Source: Oxalobacteraceae bacterium CAVE-383
GTDB lineage: Bacteria > Pseudomonadota > Gammaproteobacteria > Burkholderiales > Burkholderiaceae_D
Assembly: GCA_004134995.1 (NCBI GenBank)
Contig: REGP01000001.1
Coordinates: forward strand, 248,001 to 312,000
DNA length: 64,000 nucleotides
Direction: 5' to 3'
The stretch's first letter is position 1. Every line of letters starts with the position of its first letter. A program made the position numbers and the translations under genes. The notes beneath the pieces were generated by a model. The model worked only from the letters and a program-made list of their open reading frames with translations, was not told where the DNA came from and did no database searches. Shown here piece after piece: positions 1-9,420 of the stretch.

Positions 1-340
1 CATCCAGCACGCCGGCGATATCGCGCGCTTCGTTTTTCTTGTCATAGCCGGTCGCGGGATGATCCGAAAGACCCATGCCGCGCAGGTCGGGAACGATCAC
101 CGTGTGGCTGCCGGCCAGTCTGGCGGCCAACGGCGCCCACATGTCGCCGCTTTCGCCGTAGCCGTGCAGCATGACCACCGCCGGCCCATGGCCGCCGACC
201 CTGACATACATCTTCGCGCCGTTGACCGCGATGGTTTGCGTTTTGAATCCGGAGGGGAACGGCGGGACTGCCGCCGCGGCGGGCATGGCGTGAAGCGAAA
301 TACCCAAGGCCAAGGCTAGCAAAGCAACTATTTTTCGCAT
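1..340 (-). CDS. alpha/beta hydrolase, exported, C-terminus outside window
   Basis: Reading leftwards from the ATG at 340-338, about 113 residues are visible before the window edge. The N-terminus MRKIVALLALALGISLHAMPAAAA looks like a Sec signal peptide with an AxA-type cleavage site. It is followed by the alpha/beta-hydrolase oxyanion motif (VVMLHGYGESGDMW) and the strand-turn PDLRGMGLSDHP, typical of epoxide hydrolase / haloalkane dehalogenase-like enzymes. The nucleophile elbow and the Asp/His of the triad lie beyond the edge, so substrate and activity cannot be assigned. A periplasmic location is inferred from the signal peptide. Confidence 0.8.
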   Translation of the reverse strand, partial: MRKIVALLALALGISLHAMPAAAAVPPFPSGFKTQTIAVNGAKMYVRVGGHGPAVVMLHGYGESGDMWAPLAARLAGSHTVIVPDLRGMGLSDHPATGYDKKNEARDIAGVLD

Positions 341-435
341 GTCTGAACTCCCCGTTTATTGTTCGTTGTTCATTGAGCAGGCCGGCCGGCCTGTGGGCGG
401 ATAGTTGCACAATATATGGCGCAAGGCCAATGGTT

Positions 436-1476
436 TTATTGGCCGTCCCTGCCGCCTTCCCTGATATGCGCAATGCGCTCCTTGCTGCTCGGATGCGAAG
501 CCAGATAAGGAATGGGCTCCTCGCCCTGATGGCCTAGTTTTTCGAAGACGTCGGCCAGTTTCGACAGTGGAATCCCATTCGTTTTGAAGATGGCGATCGC
601 ATAGTCGTCGGCTTCCCGTTCGGCTTCGCGCGAGTAGTGCATGTCCAGCAGCAGCGCGGACATATTGGCGGCAACCACCGAAACATCGCCGAACAGCAAG
701 GTCACGCCGCCGCCGATCACCGATCCCTGGATCAGCCGGCGCATCAGATGCCGCCCATGCACATGCCCCAGTTCATGCGCGAGCACGCCCATGATGGAAT
801 CGTCATCCTTGAGCAGCGCGATCAGCGAATCGGTCATGACGATTTCGCCGGACGGCAGCGTGAAGGCATTCGGCCCGAGTATGCTTTTGCGGAACAGTAT
901 CTTGTAGCCGTGTACCGGTCCGGTGCCGCCGGGCGGCGCCAGCGCATTGAAGCGCTCGATGATCGCCTGTTGCCTTGCAAGAGGCAGGGCCGACGGCTGC
1001 AGTACGTGCCGGTCGAGCAGCGCCAATGCGCCGTCGCCGATTCGCCGATCGACCGAGAGCGGCAAATTGTCCGCGATCAGTTTCGACGCCGCCGGAAGAA
1101 GATAAAAATAGCCAAATGCCAGCAGCAGGACCACGCCCGCCAGCGCGCCCAATGCCATGCGCCAGTTGTGCTGGGCGCGCACGACGGGCGATTCATCGAA
1201 ATGCGTGGCATCCAGCAAGGCGTTGAAGCGCGGGCTGTCGGCCGCCGCGATTTCGAGATAGGCGCCGTCCGGATAGGTCACCTTGCGGCCGGCGTGGCGG
1301 AAGCGTTCCGATACGCGCAGCGCGGCCAGTTCGCAGTCGCGCTGGACGTCGCCGCTCAGGCGCGCCGTGCCGCCATCCACCGAAAGCGCAACGCGATGCG
1401 GGCGCGACGATCTGCCGTCGAAATACAGGGCTTCGATCGGCGCCCCGGCATCGATATCGTCGATGCCTTCGATCAT
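436..1476 (-). CDS. M48-family membrane zinc metalloprotease
   Basis: A 346-aa protein. The zinc site HExxH is clear (AHELGHVHGRHL, about residue 235), and the third ligand comes from the downstream SREAEREADDYA helix, as in M48 (HtpX/Oma1-like) peptidases. One transmembrane segment (ALGALAGVVLLLAFGYFYLL) lies near residue 115, after an N-terminal domain of about 100 residues. The ATG at 1476-1474 overlaps the TGA of the upstream DUF898 gene by four bases, so the two are translationally coupled. This pairing of a YjgN/DUF898 membrane protein with an M48 protease suggests a joint envelope role (inference). A longer in-frame reading upstream to 1698 is rejected because it lies inside the DUF898 gene. 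Confidence 0.88.
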   Translation of the reverse strand: MIEGIDDIDAGAPIEALYFDGRSSRPHRVALSVDGGTARLSGDVQRDCELAALRVSERFRHAGRKVTYPDGAYLEIAAADSPRFNALLDATHFDESPVVRAQHNWRMALGALAGVVLLLAFGYFYLLPAASKLIADNLPLSVDRRIGDGALALLDRHVLQPSALPLARQQAIIERFNALAPPGGTGPVHGYKILFRKSILGPNAFTLPSGEIVMTDSLIALLKDDDSIMGVLAHELGHVHGRHLMRRLIQGSVIGGGVTLLFGDVSVVAANMSALLLDMHYSREAEREADDYAIAIFKTNGIPLSKLADVFEKLGHQGEEPIPYLASHPSSKERIAHIREGGRDGQ

Positions 1477-2648
1477 AGGGACAAGCCGAAATCCATCAGA
1501 TCGGTCACGCCTTCGCCGGTGACGGAGCCGGACGCCTCGCTGTCGGCGGCGAATTCGCCGAGGTCGCTGGCCGGCAGCAGCACCATCGCTTCGATCCGGA
1601 AGCGTTGCCAGCGGATGGTCGCGAACGGCACGAACAGGCCGAGCGTCACGGCGATCAGGAACAGATTGCTGAGCAGGATCCAGACCGCGCGCGGCCATTC
1701 CATCCGGCTTTCGAAACGATGCTCGCCGAGGCGTGTGTTGTTCCAGACCAGGTTTTGGAGTAGCGAGAGGTAGATCGGCAGGATCACCAGCAACATGAGA
1801 TCTATCGCAAAAATGGTGATGTAGGTGCCGCGCATGATATTGCCGTTGGCACTTGCGTGACTGGCGGCGGAAAACATCGTGCTGTTGAATAATATGAACA
1901 TGGCGATGATGCCGCCGATAGCCAGCCCCCAGGAGGTCAGATAGAGTTTGTAAAAGCTGCCCACCGTCGCATGAAAGGAGAAACTGGCATTGCCGAAACG
2001 GCTGGCATTGTGCTGGAAGCGCTTGATGCGCTGATGCGCGAAAGGCATCAACAGATACAAGCTGAAAGCCGTCAACACCGGATACAGCAGGAAGACCTTA
2101 TAGGCGCTTCCCAGCGAGCCCCGCAGGCCGAAACGGATGCCGCGATAGCTGGAATTGTGGAGCTTGAACTGCAGGCTTTTCCAGATCAGCCAGGGCAAGA
2201 TCGCCGCGGCCCCCACAAAAACAAGTATTCCGGCCCAGGCCGAAATGCGCGGTCCCAGGTGATACAGCGCGATCAGGACGATGGCGATGATGCGGCCCTT
2301 CAGGATGGCGATCGGATTGCCGTGATAGTCAAAGCTGCTGCCGGCGACGCTGGTGTTGTCATAGAGATAGCGCGTGCGGCGCACCTTGGCCCAGGCCGAA
2401 TAGATGCCCAGCGTGACCAGCGTCAGCAACAGGTTCACGATCCAGATGCGGAAGTATTCGCTGCCGCGGCCGCTGAATGTGAACGGCTGCGGTTCGAAGC
2501 CGGGCAAGCCGGACGGGTTGCGGGTGGCAATGAAGGTGTCGAAAGGAGGGGCGTTGTCCATGGCGCCGGGGTCTGGACGATGATCCGGATTGGAACTGGA
2601 GTCTGAAGTCACTTGGAGGCCTTGATTGATGTGCATGCGAGCCGGCAT
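1473..2648 (-). CDS. YjgN-like DUF898 multi-pass membrane protein
   Basis: A protein of about 391 aa recognisable as DUF898 (YjgN): an N-terminal PFTFSGRGSEYFRIWIVNLLLTLVTLGIYSAWAKVRRTRYLY block, then several hydrophobic helices, with the block repeated internally (FHATVGSFYKLYLTSWGLAIGG; LAIVTLGLFVPFATIRWQRFR-like). The W-x-K-VRRTRYLY signature and six or more membrane segments place it in the inner membrane. Its biochemical function is unknown. It overlaps the following M48 protease by 4 nt. The start is uncertain: ATGs exist at 2648, 2636 and 2564, none with a good ribosome-binding site, and homology-like sequence begins only at about residue 45. Confidence 0.8.
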   Translation of the reverse strand: MPARMHINQGLQVTSDSSSNPDHRPDPGAMDNAPPFDTFIATRNPSGLPGFEPQPFTFSGRGSEYFRIWIVNLLLTLVTLGIYSAWAKVRRTRYLYDNTSVAGSSFDYHGNPIAILKGRIIAIVLIALYHLGPRISAWAGILVFVGAAAILPWLIWKSLQFKLHNSSYRGIRFGLRGSLGSAYKVFLLYPVLTAFSLYLLMPFAHQRIKRFQHNASRFGNASFSFHATVGSFYKLYLTSWGLAIGGIIAMFILFNSTMFSAASHASANGNIMRGTYITIFAIDLMLLVILPIYLSLLQNLVWNNTRLGEHRFESRMEWPRAVWILLSNLFLIAVTLGLFVPFATIRWQRFRIEAMVLLPASDLGEFAADSEASGSVTGEGVTDLMDFGLSL

Positions 2649-2966
2649 GCATTTTTCTATTTTTATCCGGTCAGTCGTTTGGATTTATCCGGATCCCCGT
2701 TTTGCGCGAGATAGAGTCGGGCTTATGGGGAGGATTGTCAAGCGATGGATATGGCGGTTTCCGGTTGCCGGCTTTTCGCTGTAGGCGATCCGGCGCGGCA
2801 AGCTGATTTGCATTCTGAAGGCAGGAAAAGGCCGTTCTGGCATTGATGTGTATCCGAATTGCCAAAGGAATCGCCAAATCGCAAAAAATTGATCGGGGCC
2901 GTGCCCGGTTTCGGGCAAAGGCGCTACACTCAATAAAAAAACAGTAAATATAAATTCAGAATAGAA
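2649..2966. other. intergenic region between divergent DUF898 and HD-GYP genes
   Basis: A divergent promoter region of about 320 nt. It becomes A/T-rich just before the HD-GYP gene (2935-2965). Short overlapping frames on the minus strand show no protein-like composition. I see no clear operator, RNA gene or repeat. Confidence 0.5.
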
Positions 2967-5951
2967 ATGCGGATTCAGGGGATTCTCGTGCAGAAGATCG
3001 ATACATCGCAATCCGAGCGAACGAGAATATGGCCTGCGGCATCATTGCAGGTAGTGTTGTCGGCATTGCTGTTTGCCGTGGTGCTGGTCGTCGGCAGCGT
3101 GCTGACGATTTTGAACTACCAGCGCAGCCGTGAACTGGCCGGCAATTCAACCGGTGTGCTGTTCCAGCATGTCGAGCGTGAAATGGCCTTGCAGCTCAAT
3201 GGCGTGTATAGCCCGATTTCGCAATTGGTGGATTCGGCCGTCATCCAGCAGCAGCGCCTGGTGACTGACCGCGCCTTGCAGCAGCGCTTGTCGCAATTGC
3301 CGTCATTGCTCAACCTGATGCAGCATAATCCTGCACTTTCCTCGTTTTATGTCGGGTACGACAACGGCGATTTCTTCAGTTTTCGGCGGATCAATCCGTT
3401 GGAGCGCAAGCTGTTCGATATCGAGGTGCCGGCCGGCGCCACTTTCCTGGTGCGCCAGACCGGCCTCGGTCCCCGGGAAAACAATGTATTCATATTCTTG
3501 ACCGACGACCGCCAGGTGCTCAAGACCGTGCAAGGCAACGCCAATACCTATGATCCGCGCAAACGCAGCTGGTATCAGGCTGCCTGGAAGACCGGCGAGC
3601 AGATACAGACCGATCCGTATCTGTTCTTCAGCACCGGCGATCCCGGCATCACGGTGGCCAGGCGCACCAAAGACCTGCATGGCGTTGTCGGCGCCGATAT
3701 CGCCTTCGATGATCTGTCGGCCCTGTTGGGCGCGCAGCAAATCACGCCATCCGCGAAATTGGCCCTGATCGACGAGAAGGCGATGATATTGGCATATGGC
3801 GATCCGGGGGCGATACGCCGTACGCAGGCCAAGCTGGGTTCGACCGGCGCGCTGGGCTTGGCAGATGTCGGCGGCCGGCAATTTGCCGCGGTGGCCGCCA
3901 AGATCCGCACGCGCGCATTCAATGTGTCGTTCGCGACGAATGTCGAGGGCCGCGTCTGGTCCGGGCGCGTGATGCCGGTGCAGTTGGGCGGCGAGCTGCT
4001 CTATCTGGCGTTTTCCGTGCCGGACGACGAACTGCTGGCCAATGCCGACCGCATGCTGCGCAGGGGCCTGATCGTCACGCTGATCCTGTTGCTGGCGGCC
4101 ATTCCGCTGGCCGGGGTGGTGGCGTGGCGCCTCGGCCTGCCGCTGCGCCAGCTGGCGCGCGGCGCGAAAGCATTGCAGGACTTCGATTTCAGTCATCCGA
4201 TACAGGTGCAGTCCCGCATTCGCGAAATCGATACGCTGATTTGTTCGATGAACGAAACGCGCACCACCATCAAACGCTTCACGGATATTTCCGCCGCATT
4301 GGCGGCCGAGCAGAATTTCGACCGCTTGCTGGAACGCATCCTGAACGAAACCATCTCGATCGCACGGGCGGATACCGGCATCCTGTATCTGCTGGACGAC
4401 GCGCGCAAGCTGGCGCTGCCGCAATTGGTGAAATGGGCCGACGGGCGCCCGCACAGATCCGCGTCGCCGCCCATGCTTGAAATTTTCCTGCCGAAGAACG
4501 CCGGCAATCAGCTTTGCCAGACGCTGAGCGGCGGCAAGAAACAATTCAGGAACACCGATACCGCTTCGCTGCTGGAAGAAGGCGACGCCTGGCTGGGCAA
4601 GATACCCGCGCTGTTGCCCGCAGGGCGTCACACGCTGGCGACGATTCCGTTGAAGAACCGGCGCGATGAAGTCATCGGCGCCATTCTGTTGCTCAGTCCG
4701 GCCAAGAATGCCGGCGCTGAAACGCATCTGTTCGCGTTCCTGGAAGCCTTGTCCGGCACCGCCGCCATTTCGATCGAAAGCAAGCAATTGATCAAGACCC
4801 AGCATGATCTGCTGGAAGCGATGATCCAGGTCATCGCCGGCGCCATCGACGCCAAATCGCCGTATACCGGCGGCCACTGCCAGCGCGTGCCGGAGCTGAC
4901 CAAAATGCTGGCGCAAGCTGCATGCGACACGCGGCAGGGGCCGTTCCAGACGTTCACGCTGAGCGAAGACGAATGGCAGGAAGTGCATATCGCAAGCTGG
5001 CTGCACGATTGCGGCAAGATGACCACGCCCGAATTCGTGGTCGACAAGGCCACCAAGCTGGAAACCATCTACGACCGCGTGCATGAAATCCGGATGCGCT
5101 TCGAAGTCATCAAGCGCGACCGCCAGATCACGGCTTTGAAGGCGCTGCTGGACGGCGCCGATGCCGCTGTCGTGGAAGCCGCGCTGGCCGAGGAATTGAA
5201 GCAACTGGACGAAGAGTTTGCGTTTGTCGCTTCCTGCAATGTGGGGTCGGAACAGATGGCGCCGGAACATATGGCGCGGGTCAGGCAGATTGCGCAGCGC
5301 ACGTGGCTGCGCACGCTGGACGACCGGCTCGGTATCTCGTGGGAAGAGCGCGAGCGCAAGGAACGGTTGCCGGCGGCCGCGCTGCCGGTGGAGGAACCGC
5401 TGCTGGACGATCGCATCGACCATCAGATCGCGCGCGGGGAAAACGATCGCATCGCGCCGGACAACGAATGGGGCTTCAAGGTGCAGACGCCGGAGTTGCT
5501 CTACAACCGCGGCGAGATTTACAATCTGTGCATCAAGAGCGGCACGCTGACGCCGGAAGAACGCTACAAGATCAACGAACACATCATCCAGACCATCATC
5601 ATGCTGAACCGGCTGCCGTTCCCGCGCCATCTGGCCAACGTGCCGGAAATCGCCGGCGGCCATCATGAAAAAATGAACGGCGGCGGTTATCCGAAACAAC
5701 TGAAGCGCGAAGAGATGAGCCTGGTGGCCAGGATGATGGCGGTGGCCGATATTTTCGAGGCGCTGACGGCCGCCGACCGGCCCTATAAAAAGGGCAAGAA
5801 ACTCTCCGAAGCGATCGCCATCATGGTGAAGATGAAGGAGCGCGGCCATATCGATCCGGATACCTTCGCGCTGTTCATGGAGACCGGCATCTACATGGAC
5901 TATGCGAAAAAATACATGGCGCCGGAATTGATCGACGAAGTGCTCGTTTAG
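2967..5951 (+). CDS. Cache-HAMP-GAF-HD-GYP signalling protein (putative c-di-GMP phosphodiesterase)
   Basis: A 994-aa transmembrane receptor. A first membrane helix (residues 27-50) and a second (about 368-390) bracket a dCache-like periplasmic sensor; HAMP (about 390-440) and GAF (about 455-615) follow. The HD-GYP domain has the HD pair in SWLHDCGK (about residue 680) and HHEKMNGGGYP (about 899), the signature of 3',5'-cyclic di-GMP phosphodiesterases. The two motifs are about 220 residues apart, where compact HD-GYP domains need roughly 60-70, so about 150 residues are inserted, rich in Glu/Arg (residues 705-860). The ATG at 2967 lacks a strong Shine-Dalgarno; the GTG at 2988, preceded by AGGGGA, may be the real start. 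Cleavage activity is inferred from motifs only. Confidence 0.88.
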   Translation: MRIQGILVQKIDTSQSERTRIWPAASLQVVLSALLFAVVLVVGSVLTILNYQRSRELAGNSTGVLFQHVEREMALQLNGVYSPISQLVDSAVIQQQRLVTDRALQQRLSQLPSLLNLMQHNPALSSFYVGYDNGDFFSFRRINPLERKLFDIEVPAGATFLVRQTGLGPRENNVFIFLTDDRQVLKTVQGNANTYDPRKRSWYQAAWKTGEQIQTDPYLFFSTGDPGITVARRTKDLHGVVGADIAFDDLSALLGAQQITPSAKLALIDEKAMILAYGDPGAIRRTQAKLGSTGALGLADVGGRQFAAVAAKIRTRAFNVSFATNVEGRVWSGRVMPVQLGGELLYLAFSVPDDELLANADRMLRRGLIVTLILLLAAIPLAGVVAWRLGLPLRQLARGAKALQDFDFSHPIQVQSRIREIDTLICSMNETRTTIKRFTDISAALAAEQNFDRLLERILNETISIARADTGILYLLDDARKLALPQLVKWADGRPHRSASPPMLEIFLPKNAGNQLCQTLSGGKKQFRNTDTASLLEEGDAWLGKIPALLPAGRHTLATIPLKNRRDEVIGAILLLSPAKNAGAETHLFAFLEALSGTAAISIESKQLIKTQHDLLEAMIQVIAGAIDAKSPYTGGHCQRVPELTKMLAQAACDTRQGPFQTFTLSEDEWQEVHIASWLHDCGKMTTPEFVVDKATKLETIYDRVHEIRMRFEVIKRDRQITALKALLDGADAAVVEAALAEELKQLDEEFAFVASCNVGSEQMAPEHMARVRQIAQRTWLRTLDDRLGISWEERERKERLPAAALPVEEPLLDDRIDHQIARGENDRIAPDNEWGFKVQTPELLYNRGEIYNLCIKSGTLTPEERYKINEHIIQTIIMLNRLPFPRHLANVPEIAGGHHEKMNGGGYPKQLKREEMSLVARMMAVADIFEALTAADRPYKKGKKLSEAIAIMVKMKERGHIDPDTFALFMETGIYMDYAKKYMAPELIDEVLV

Positions 5952-5984
5952 CTTGTTCGTTTAGCGAATTCAATGGAGGACGGG

Positions 5985-6752
5985 ATGGCTGCGGAAGTAT
6001 TCGATTTTGAAGGGGCGGGCGGCTATCGCCTCTCCGGACGCCTGGAACAACCGGATGGCGCTGCGCGCGGCTGGGCGATACTTGCGCACTGTTTCACCTG
6101 CGGCAAGGACAGCCTGGCCACAACGCGGATCACGCGGGCGCTGGCCTCGCACGGCATCGGCGTGCTGCGCTTCGATTTCGCCGGGCTCGGCGGCAGCGGC
6201 GGCGATTTCGCCAATACGACGTTCGCGGCCGATGTGAAGGATCTGGTCGCGGCCGGGCAGGCCATGGCCGCCGCCGGCAAGGAACCCGCATTGCTGATCG
6301 GCCATAGCCTGGGCGGCGCGGCGGTGCTGATGGCGGCCGGCGAGATGCCGTCGATCCGAGCGGTGGCCACCATCGCCGCGCCGTTCGACGTCGCGCATGT
6401 GCTGCATCAGTTCGATCCGGCCGGGCTGGAAAAGATCGAGACGCAAGGCGAAGCCGAAGTGCATCTGGCCGGACGGCCGTTCCTGGTGCGCAAAAGCTTC
6501 GTCGACGATGCGCGCCGGCACGACCTGGGCGTGCGCATCGCCGCCTTGCATCGGCCGCTGTTCGTGCTGCACGGGCCGCACGATGCGACGGTCGGGATCG
6601 ATAATGCGGCCCGCATTTTTGGGGCGGCGAAGCATCCGAAGAGCTTTCTGTCGCTCGACGATGCGGACCATCTGCTGACGCGCAAGGTAGATGCGGATTA
6701 TGCGGCGGCGATGATTACGGTTTGGGCCGGGCGGTATTTGCCGGCGGCATGA
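5985..6752 (+). CDS. alpha/beta hydrolase, OsmC-associated type
   Basis: A 255-aa cytoplasmic hydrolase with the nucleophile elbow GHSLGG (about residue 107), an oxyanion-loop AHCFTCGKDS and a late His in DDADHLL. The AHCFTCGKD block resembles the hydrolase half of hydrolase-OsmC fusion proteins; here the OsmC half is absent. The start at 5985 is chosen over the ATG at 5973 because it is preceded by GGAGGA at a spacing of 4 nt. It begins 33 nt after the HD-GYP gene and may be cotranscribed with it. An intrinsic terminator follows at 6771. The substrate is unknown. Confidence 0.82.
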   Translation: MAAEVFDFEGAGGYRLSGRLEQPDGAARGWAILAHCFTCGKDSLATTRITRALASHGIGVLRFDFAGLGGSGGDFANTTFAADVKDLVAAGQAMAAAGKEPALLIGHSLGGAAVLMAAGEMPSIRAVATIAAPFDVAHVLHQFDPAGLEKIETQGEAEVHLAGRPFLVRKSFVDDARRHDLGVRIAALHRPLFVLHGPHDATVGIDNAARIFGAAKHPKSFLSLDDADHLLTRKVDADYAAAMITVWAGRYLPAA

Positions 6753-6770
6753 ATCCATATTGAGGATCAC

Positions 6771-6801
6771 AATGCGATCACGAAATTCTGATCGCATTTT
6801 T
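6771..6801 (+). terminator. intrinsic terminator after the hydrolase gene
   Basis: A perfect 10-bp inverted repeat AATGCGATCA / TGATCGCATT with an 8-nt loop, followed by a T-run, 18 nt after the stop codon at 6752. Confidence 0.8.
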
Positions 6802-6864
6802 CGCAAACAAATATCCGATGCAACTGAATGAGAATGCGGGCTCATCAATTTGCATCGGAGAGAA

Positions 6865-7521
6865 ATGAAAACGAAGTTAGCCATCGCCTTGGCATCCACT
6901 CTTTTTGTCACAGCGGTTCAAGCACAAGCACAAACGCAAACGTTCACACCGGCTTTCTATGGCGGCGCCGAATTGGGATATTCGCAGATGAAAAATTTCG
7001 ACGACAGTTCTGTCTCCCAGATCGTTTCGATTGCGGGCGGCACGGCCGACGTTTCGCAAAAGCGAGGCGTGTTTTCCGGCCGGATCTTCGGCGGTTACAA
7101 GGCTCTTGAAAATCTCGATCTCGAATTGGGTTATTTCCAATCCGGTGCCGCCTCGCAGAATTTCAACGGCGTCACCGGCGACGGCGTTGCCTATTCCGGT
7201 AGCCAAAGCAGAAAAGTCAGCGGCTTCGATTATTCCGTTTTGCTGCGCCCCAGTATCTCGACCGGCTTCAACGGCGCTTTCCTGCGCCTTGGCGGTCATT
7301 ACTCGAAAGTCAAGCAGCACACTGAGATAAGCAGTGTCGATGCAGCGGCAAGTGCAAGCGCGAATCAAAGCGGCAACGGCGTGATGGCCGGCCTCGGTTA
7401 CGACTTCAGCGTTGCGAAGAACATGGATGTCCGCGCCGAATACAATCACATGGAAAGCGTCGGCGGCCGCTCCGATACCCCCGTGAACACATTCCGGATC
7501 GGTGTCGTCGGCAAGTTCTGA
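6865..7521 (+). CDS. outer-membrane beta-barrel protein (OmpA/OmpW-like porin), copy 1
   Basis: A 218-aa protein with a signal peptide (MKTKLAIALASTLFVTAVQAQA) and alternating hydrophobic strands ending in Phe (GVVGKF), the C-terminal signature recognised by the BAM complex. The strands GRIFGGYKALENLDLELGYFQ and FRIGVVGKF suggest an 8-stranded OmpA-like barrel without a periplasmic domain. The start at 6865 has GGAG 4 nt upstream. It is clearly paralogous to the protein at 9825-10469, sharing the stretch SGFDYSVLLRPSISTGFNGA. Terminators flank it on both sides, so it is monocistronic. Function beyond outer-membrane location is unknown. Confidence 0.85.
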   Translation: MKTKLAIALASTLFVTAVQAQAQTQTFTPAFYGGAELGYSQMKNFDDSSVSQIVSIAGGTADVSQKRGVFSGRIFGGYKALENLDLELGYFQSGAASQNFNGVTGDGVAYSGSQSRKVSGFDYSVLLRPSISTGFNGAFLRLGGHYSKVKQHTEISSVDAAASASANQSGNGVMAGLGYDFSVAKNMDVRAEYNHMESVGGRSDTPVNTFRIGVVGKF

Positions 7522-7547
7522 TAGCGGCAAACAATGTAGGACAATGC

Positions 7548-7586
7548 ATATCCGGCGGGCGCAAGTCCGCCGGATATTTTTTTTTG
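7548..7586 (+). terminator. intrinsic terminator after outer-membrane protein gene
   Basis: An 11-bp perfect stem ATATCCGGCGG / CCGCCGGATAT with an 8-nt loop and a run of nine T residues, located 27 nt after the stop codon. Confidence 0.9.
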
Positions 7587-7641
7587 TAATGCAGCAGTAA
7601 CACGCCGATGCTAAGGTGGTTTCTCCCCTACAGGAGCCATC

Positions 7642-9420
7642 ATGCAAAACGCCCTCGCATTTGCCGACAACGACGTGATTGTCATCGCCTGGAGTTACGG
7701 ACGCAAATTGCCGTCCTGCATGGGCTTTGCAATCTACCGCATCGATGCCGAAGGCAAGGAAACCGCCTTGCCGTCGATGGCGGTGTTTCCCGGCACGCAA
7801 CGCAAGCCGGGCCAGACCACCGAACAATTCCCGATCCAGAAGTTTTATTGGAAAGACCCGTATGCGCGGCTGATCGCCGAGGATGGCGGCTCGCGCACAT
7901 TCCGCTACAAGATCGTGCCGCTGGAAGGCAAGCCGGGCCAATTGAAGCCGATGCGCATCGCCTTTGCAATCTCGAATGCGGTCGAACTCACGCCGCAGAT
8001 CGCGCCCGGTCTGCGCGCCTATTTCAATCGCGGGCTGATTTCCACGCAGCGCATTTCACGCGCCATGGACGGCCATCCGGAGAAGGCGGCACTGCTCAAG
8101 GCGGTGGCCGAACCAGACAATGCCCTGCGCAAAAGCCTGGCCGGCGACATGATTGCCGCGCTGCTGGATTTCGTCGCGCGCGCCGACGGCGGCGGCACGC
8201 TGCATGCCGCGCTGTATGAACTCGGCGACGAGCAATTGATCTCGGCGCTGGAAGGCGCAGGCAAGAAGCTGCGTCTGATCCTTTCCAATCCGCGCGCCAG
8301 CGATGCGCAAAGTTCGGGCGGCGTCACCGACGGCAACCAGGATGCGCGCCAACGCCTGCATGCAACGGCCGGCGTGATGATCGACCGCATGGTGACGTCG
8401 AATCACATCGCCCACAATAAATTCATGGTCTACGTGGACGCCAAAGGCAAGCCGCAGGCGGTGCTGTTCGGCTCCACCAACTGGACCTCCACCGGCCTGT
8501 GCACGCAAACCAACAACACCATCGTTTCCGACGATGCCGCGCTGGCGAAACGCTATCTCGATTACTGGAACCGGCTGGCCAAGGACACCATGGATGCCGG
8601 CGATACCCCAAAGGCCCTGCAGGGCGCGGCCTTGCGCGCATGGGACGGTAAATCGAAAGTAGTGAAGCTGGCCGATGGCGCCGGCGCTACAGCGACCAGC
8701 TGGTTCTCCCCGAATACGCCGAAGCAGCGCGGACGCTCGAGGGTGGATGAGCCGTTTCCGCCGGATATGGAAGAAGTGGCCGCGCTGATCGCCGGCGCCA
8801 GACAGGCGGTGCTGTTCCTGGCGTTTTACCCGGGCACGCCGAGCGTGGTGAACTGGGTCGGCCAGGCGCAAAAGGCGAACAAGGATCTGTTCGTGCGCGG
8901 CTGCGTGACCAATCCTTCCGCCGCCGCGGGATTTTTATATGAACTGCAGGGCGTCGAGCCGCCCAAGCGGCAGAAGGGCAGTCCGCCCGAAAAGCAGGAC
9001 CCGCGCGTGATCTCGGCCAAGGCGCTGACCGGCGCCGTGCCGGCCGGCTGGGAGAAGGAAATCCTGTCGGCCGGGTTTGCCGTCACGCACGACAAGATCA
9101 TCGTCATCGACCCGTTTTCGGACGATTGCGTAGTGATCACCGGCAGCCATAACCTGGGCTACAAGGCGTCCTATAACAACGACGAGAACCTGGTGATTTT
9201 CAAGGGACAGCATGCGCTGGCGCAGGCTTATGCGACGCATGTATTGGATATCTACGATCATTTTTCCTGGCGCTGGCTGGTGCAGACGCAGGGGCAAAGA
9301 AAGGCCGACGCCATGCTGGCCTTGAAGCCGGACGACTGGCAGGGCAAGTATTTCGACGACAAGGGCAATATCACCTCGGCGCAATTGAAATTTTGGCTGG
9401 GAGCGGCGCCTGCGGCGTGA
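7642..9420 (+). CDS. phospholipase D superfamily protein with two HKD motifs
   Basis: A 592-aa protein. HKD motif 1 is HNKFMVYVDAKGKPQAVLFGS followed by NWT (His at about residue 258), and motif 2 is HDKIIVIDPFSDDCVVITGS followed by HNLG (about residue 483). Together they form one bilobal PLD active site. There is no signal peptide or membrane helix, so a cytoplasmic phosphodiesterase, nuclease or phospholipase is possible. The ribosome-binding site CAGGAG lies 6 nt before the ATG. It is a single gene between two paralogous porins, each with its own terminator, so functional linkage is not indicated. The first 140 residues match no domain I recognise. Confidence 0.85.
   Translation: MQNALAFADNDVIVIAWSYGRKLPSCMGFAIYRIDAEGKETALPSMAVFPGTQRKPGQTTEQFPIQKFYWKDPYARLIAEDGGSRTFRYKIVPLEGKPGQLKPMRIAFAISNAVELTPQIAPGLRAYFNRGLISTQRISRAMDGHPEKAALLKAVAEPDNALRKSLAGDMIAALLDFVARADGGGTLHAALYELGDEQLISALEGAGKKLRLILSNPRASDAQSSGGVTDGNQDARQRLHATAGVMIDRMVTSNHIAHNKFMVYVDAKGKPQAVLFGSTNWTSTGLCTQTNNTIVSDDAALAKRYLDYWNRLAKDTMDAGDTPKALQGAALRAWDGKSKVVKLADGAGATATSWFSPNTPKQRGRSRVDEPFPPDMEEVAALIAGARQAVLFLAFYPGTPSVVNWVGQAQKANKDLFVRGCVTNPSAAAGFLYELQGVEPPKRQKGSPPEKQDPRVISAKALTGAVPAGWEKEILSAGFAVTHDKIIVIDPFSDDCVVITGSHNLGYKASYNNDENLVIFKGQHALAQAYATHVLDIYDHFSWRWLVQTQGQRKADAMLALKPDDWQGKYFDDKGNITSAQLKFWLGAAPAA

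Noticed and set aside
378-393. 16-bp palindrome CAGGCCGGCCGGCCTG before the hydrolase gene
   Set aside because: Perfect but GC-only, compositionally cheap in this genome; no relation to a known regulator.
425-444. GGCCAAT / ATTGGCC hairpin overlapping the stop of the M48 protease gene
   Set aside because: Short stem without a T-run on the minus strand; not strong enough to call a terminator.
3303-5849. 848-codon open frame opposite the HD-GYP gene
   Set aside because: Low-complexity Arg/His/Gln composition without motifs; antisense shadow of a clearly recognisable gene.
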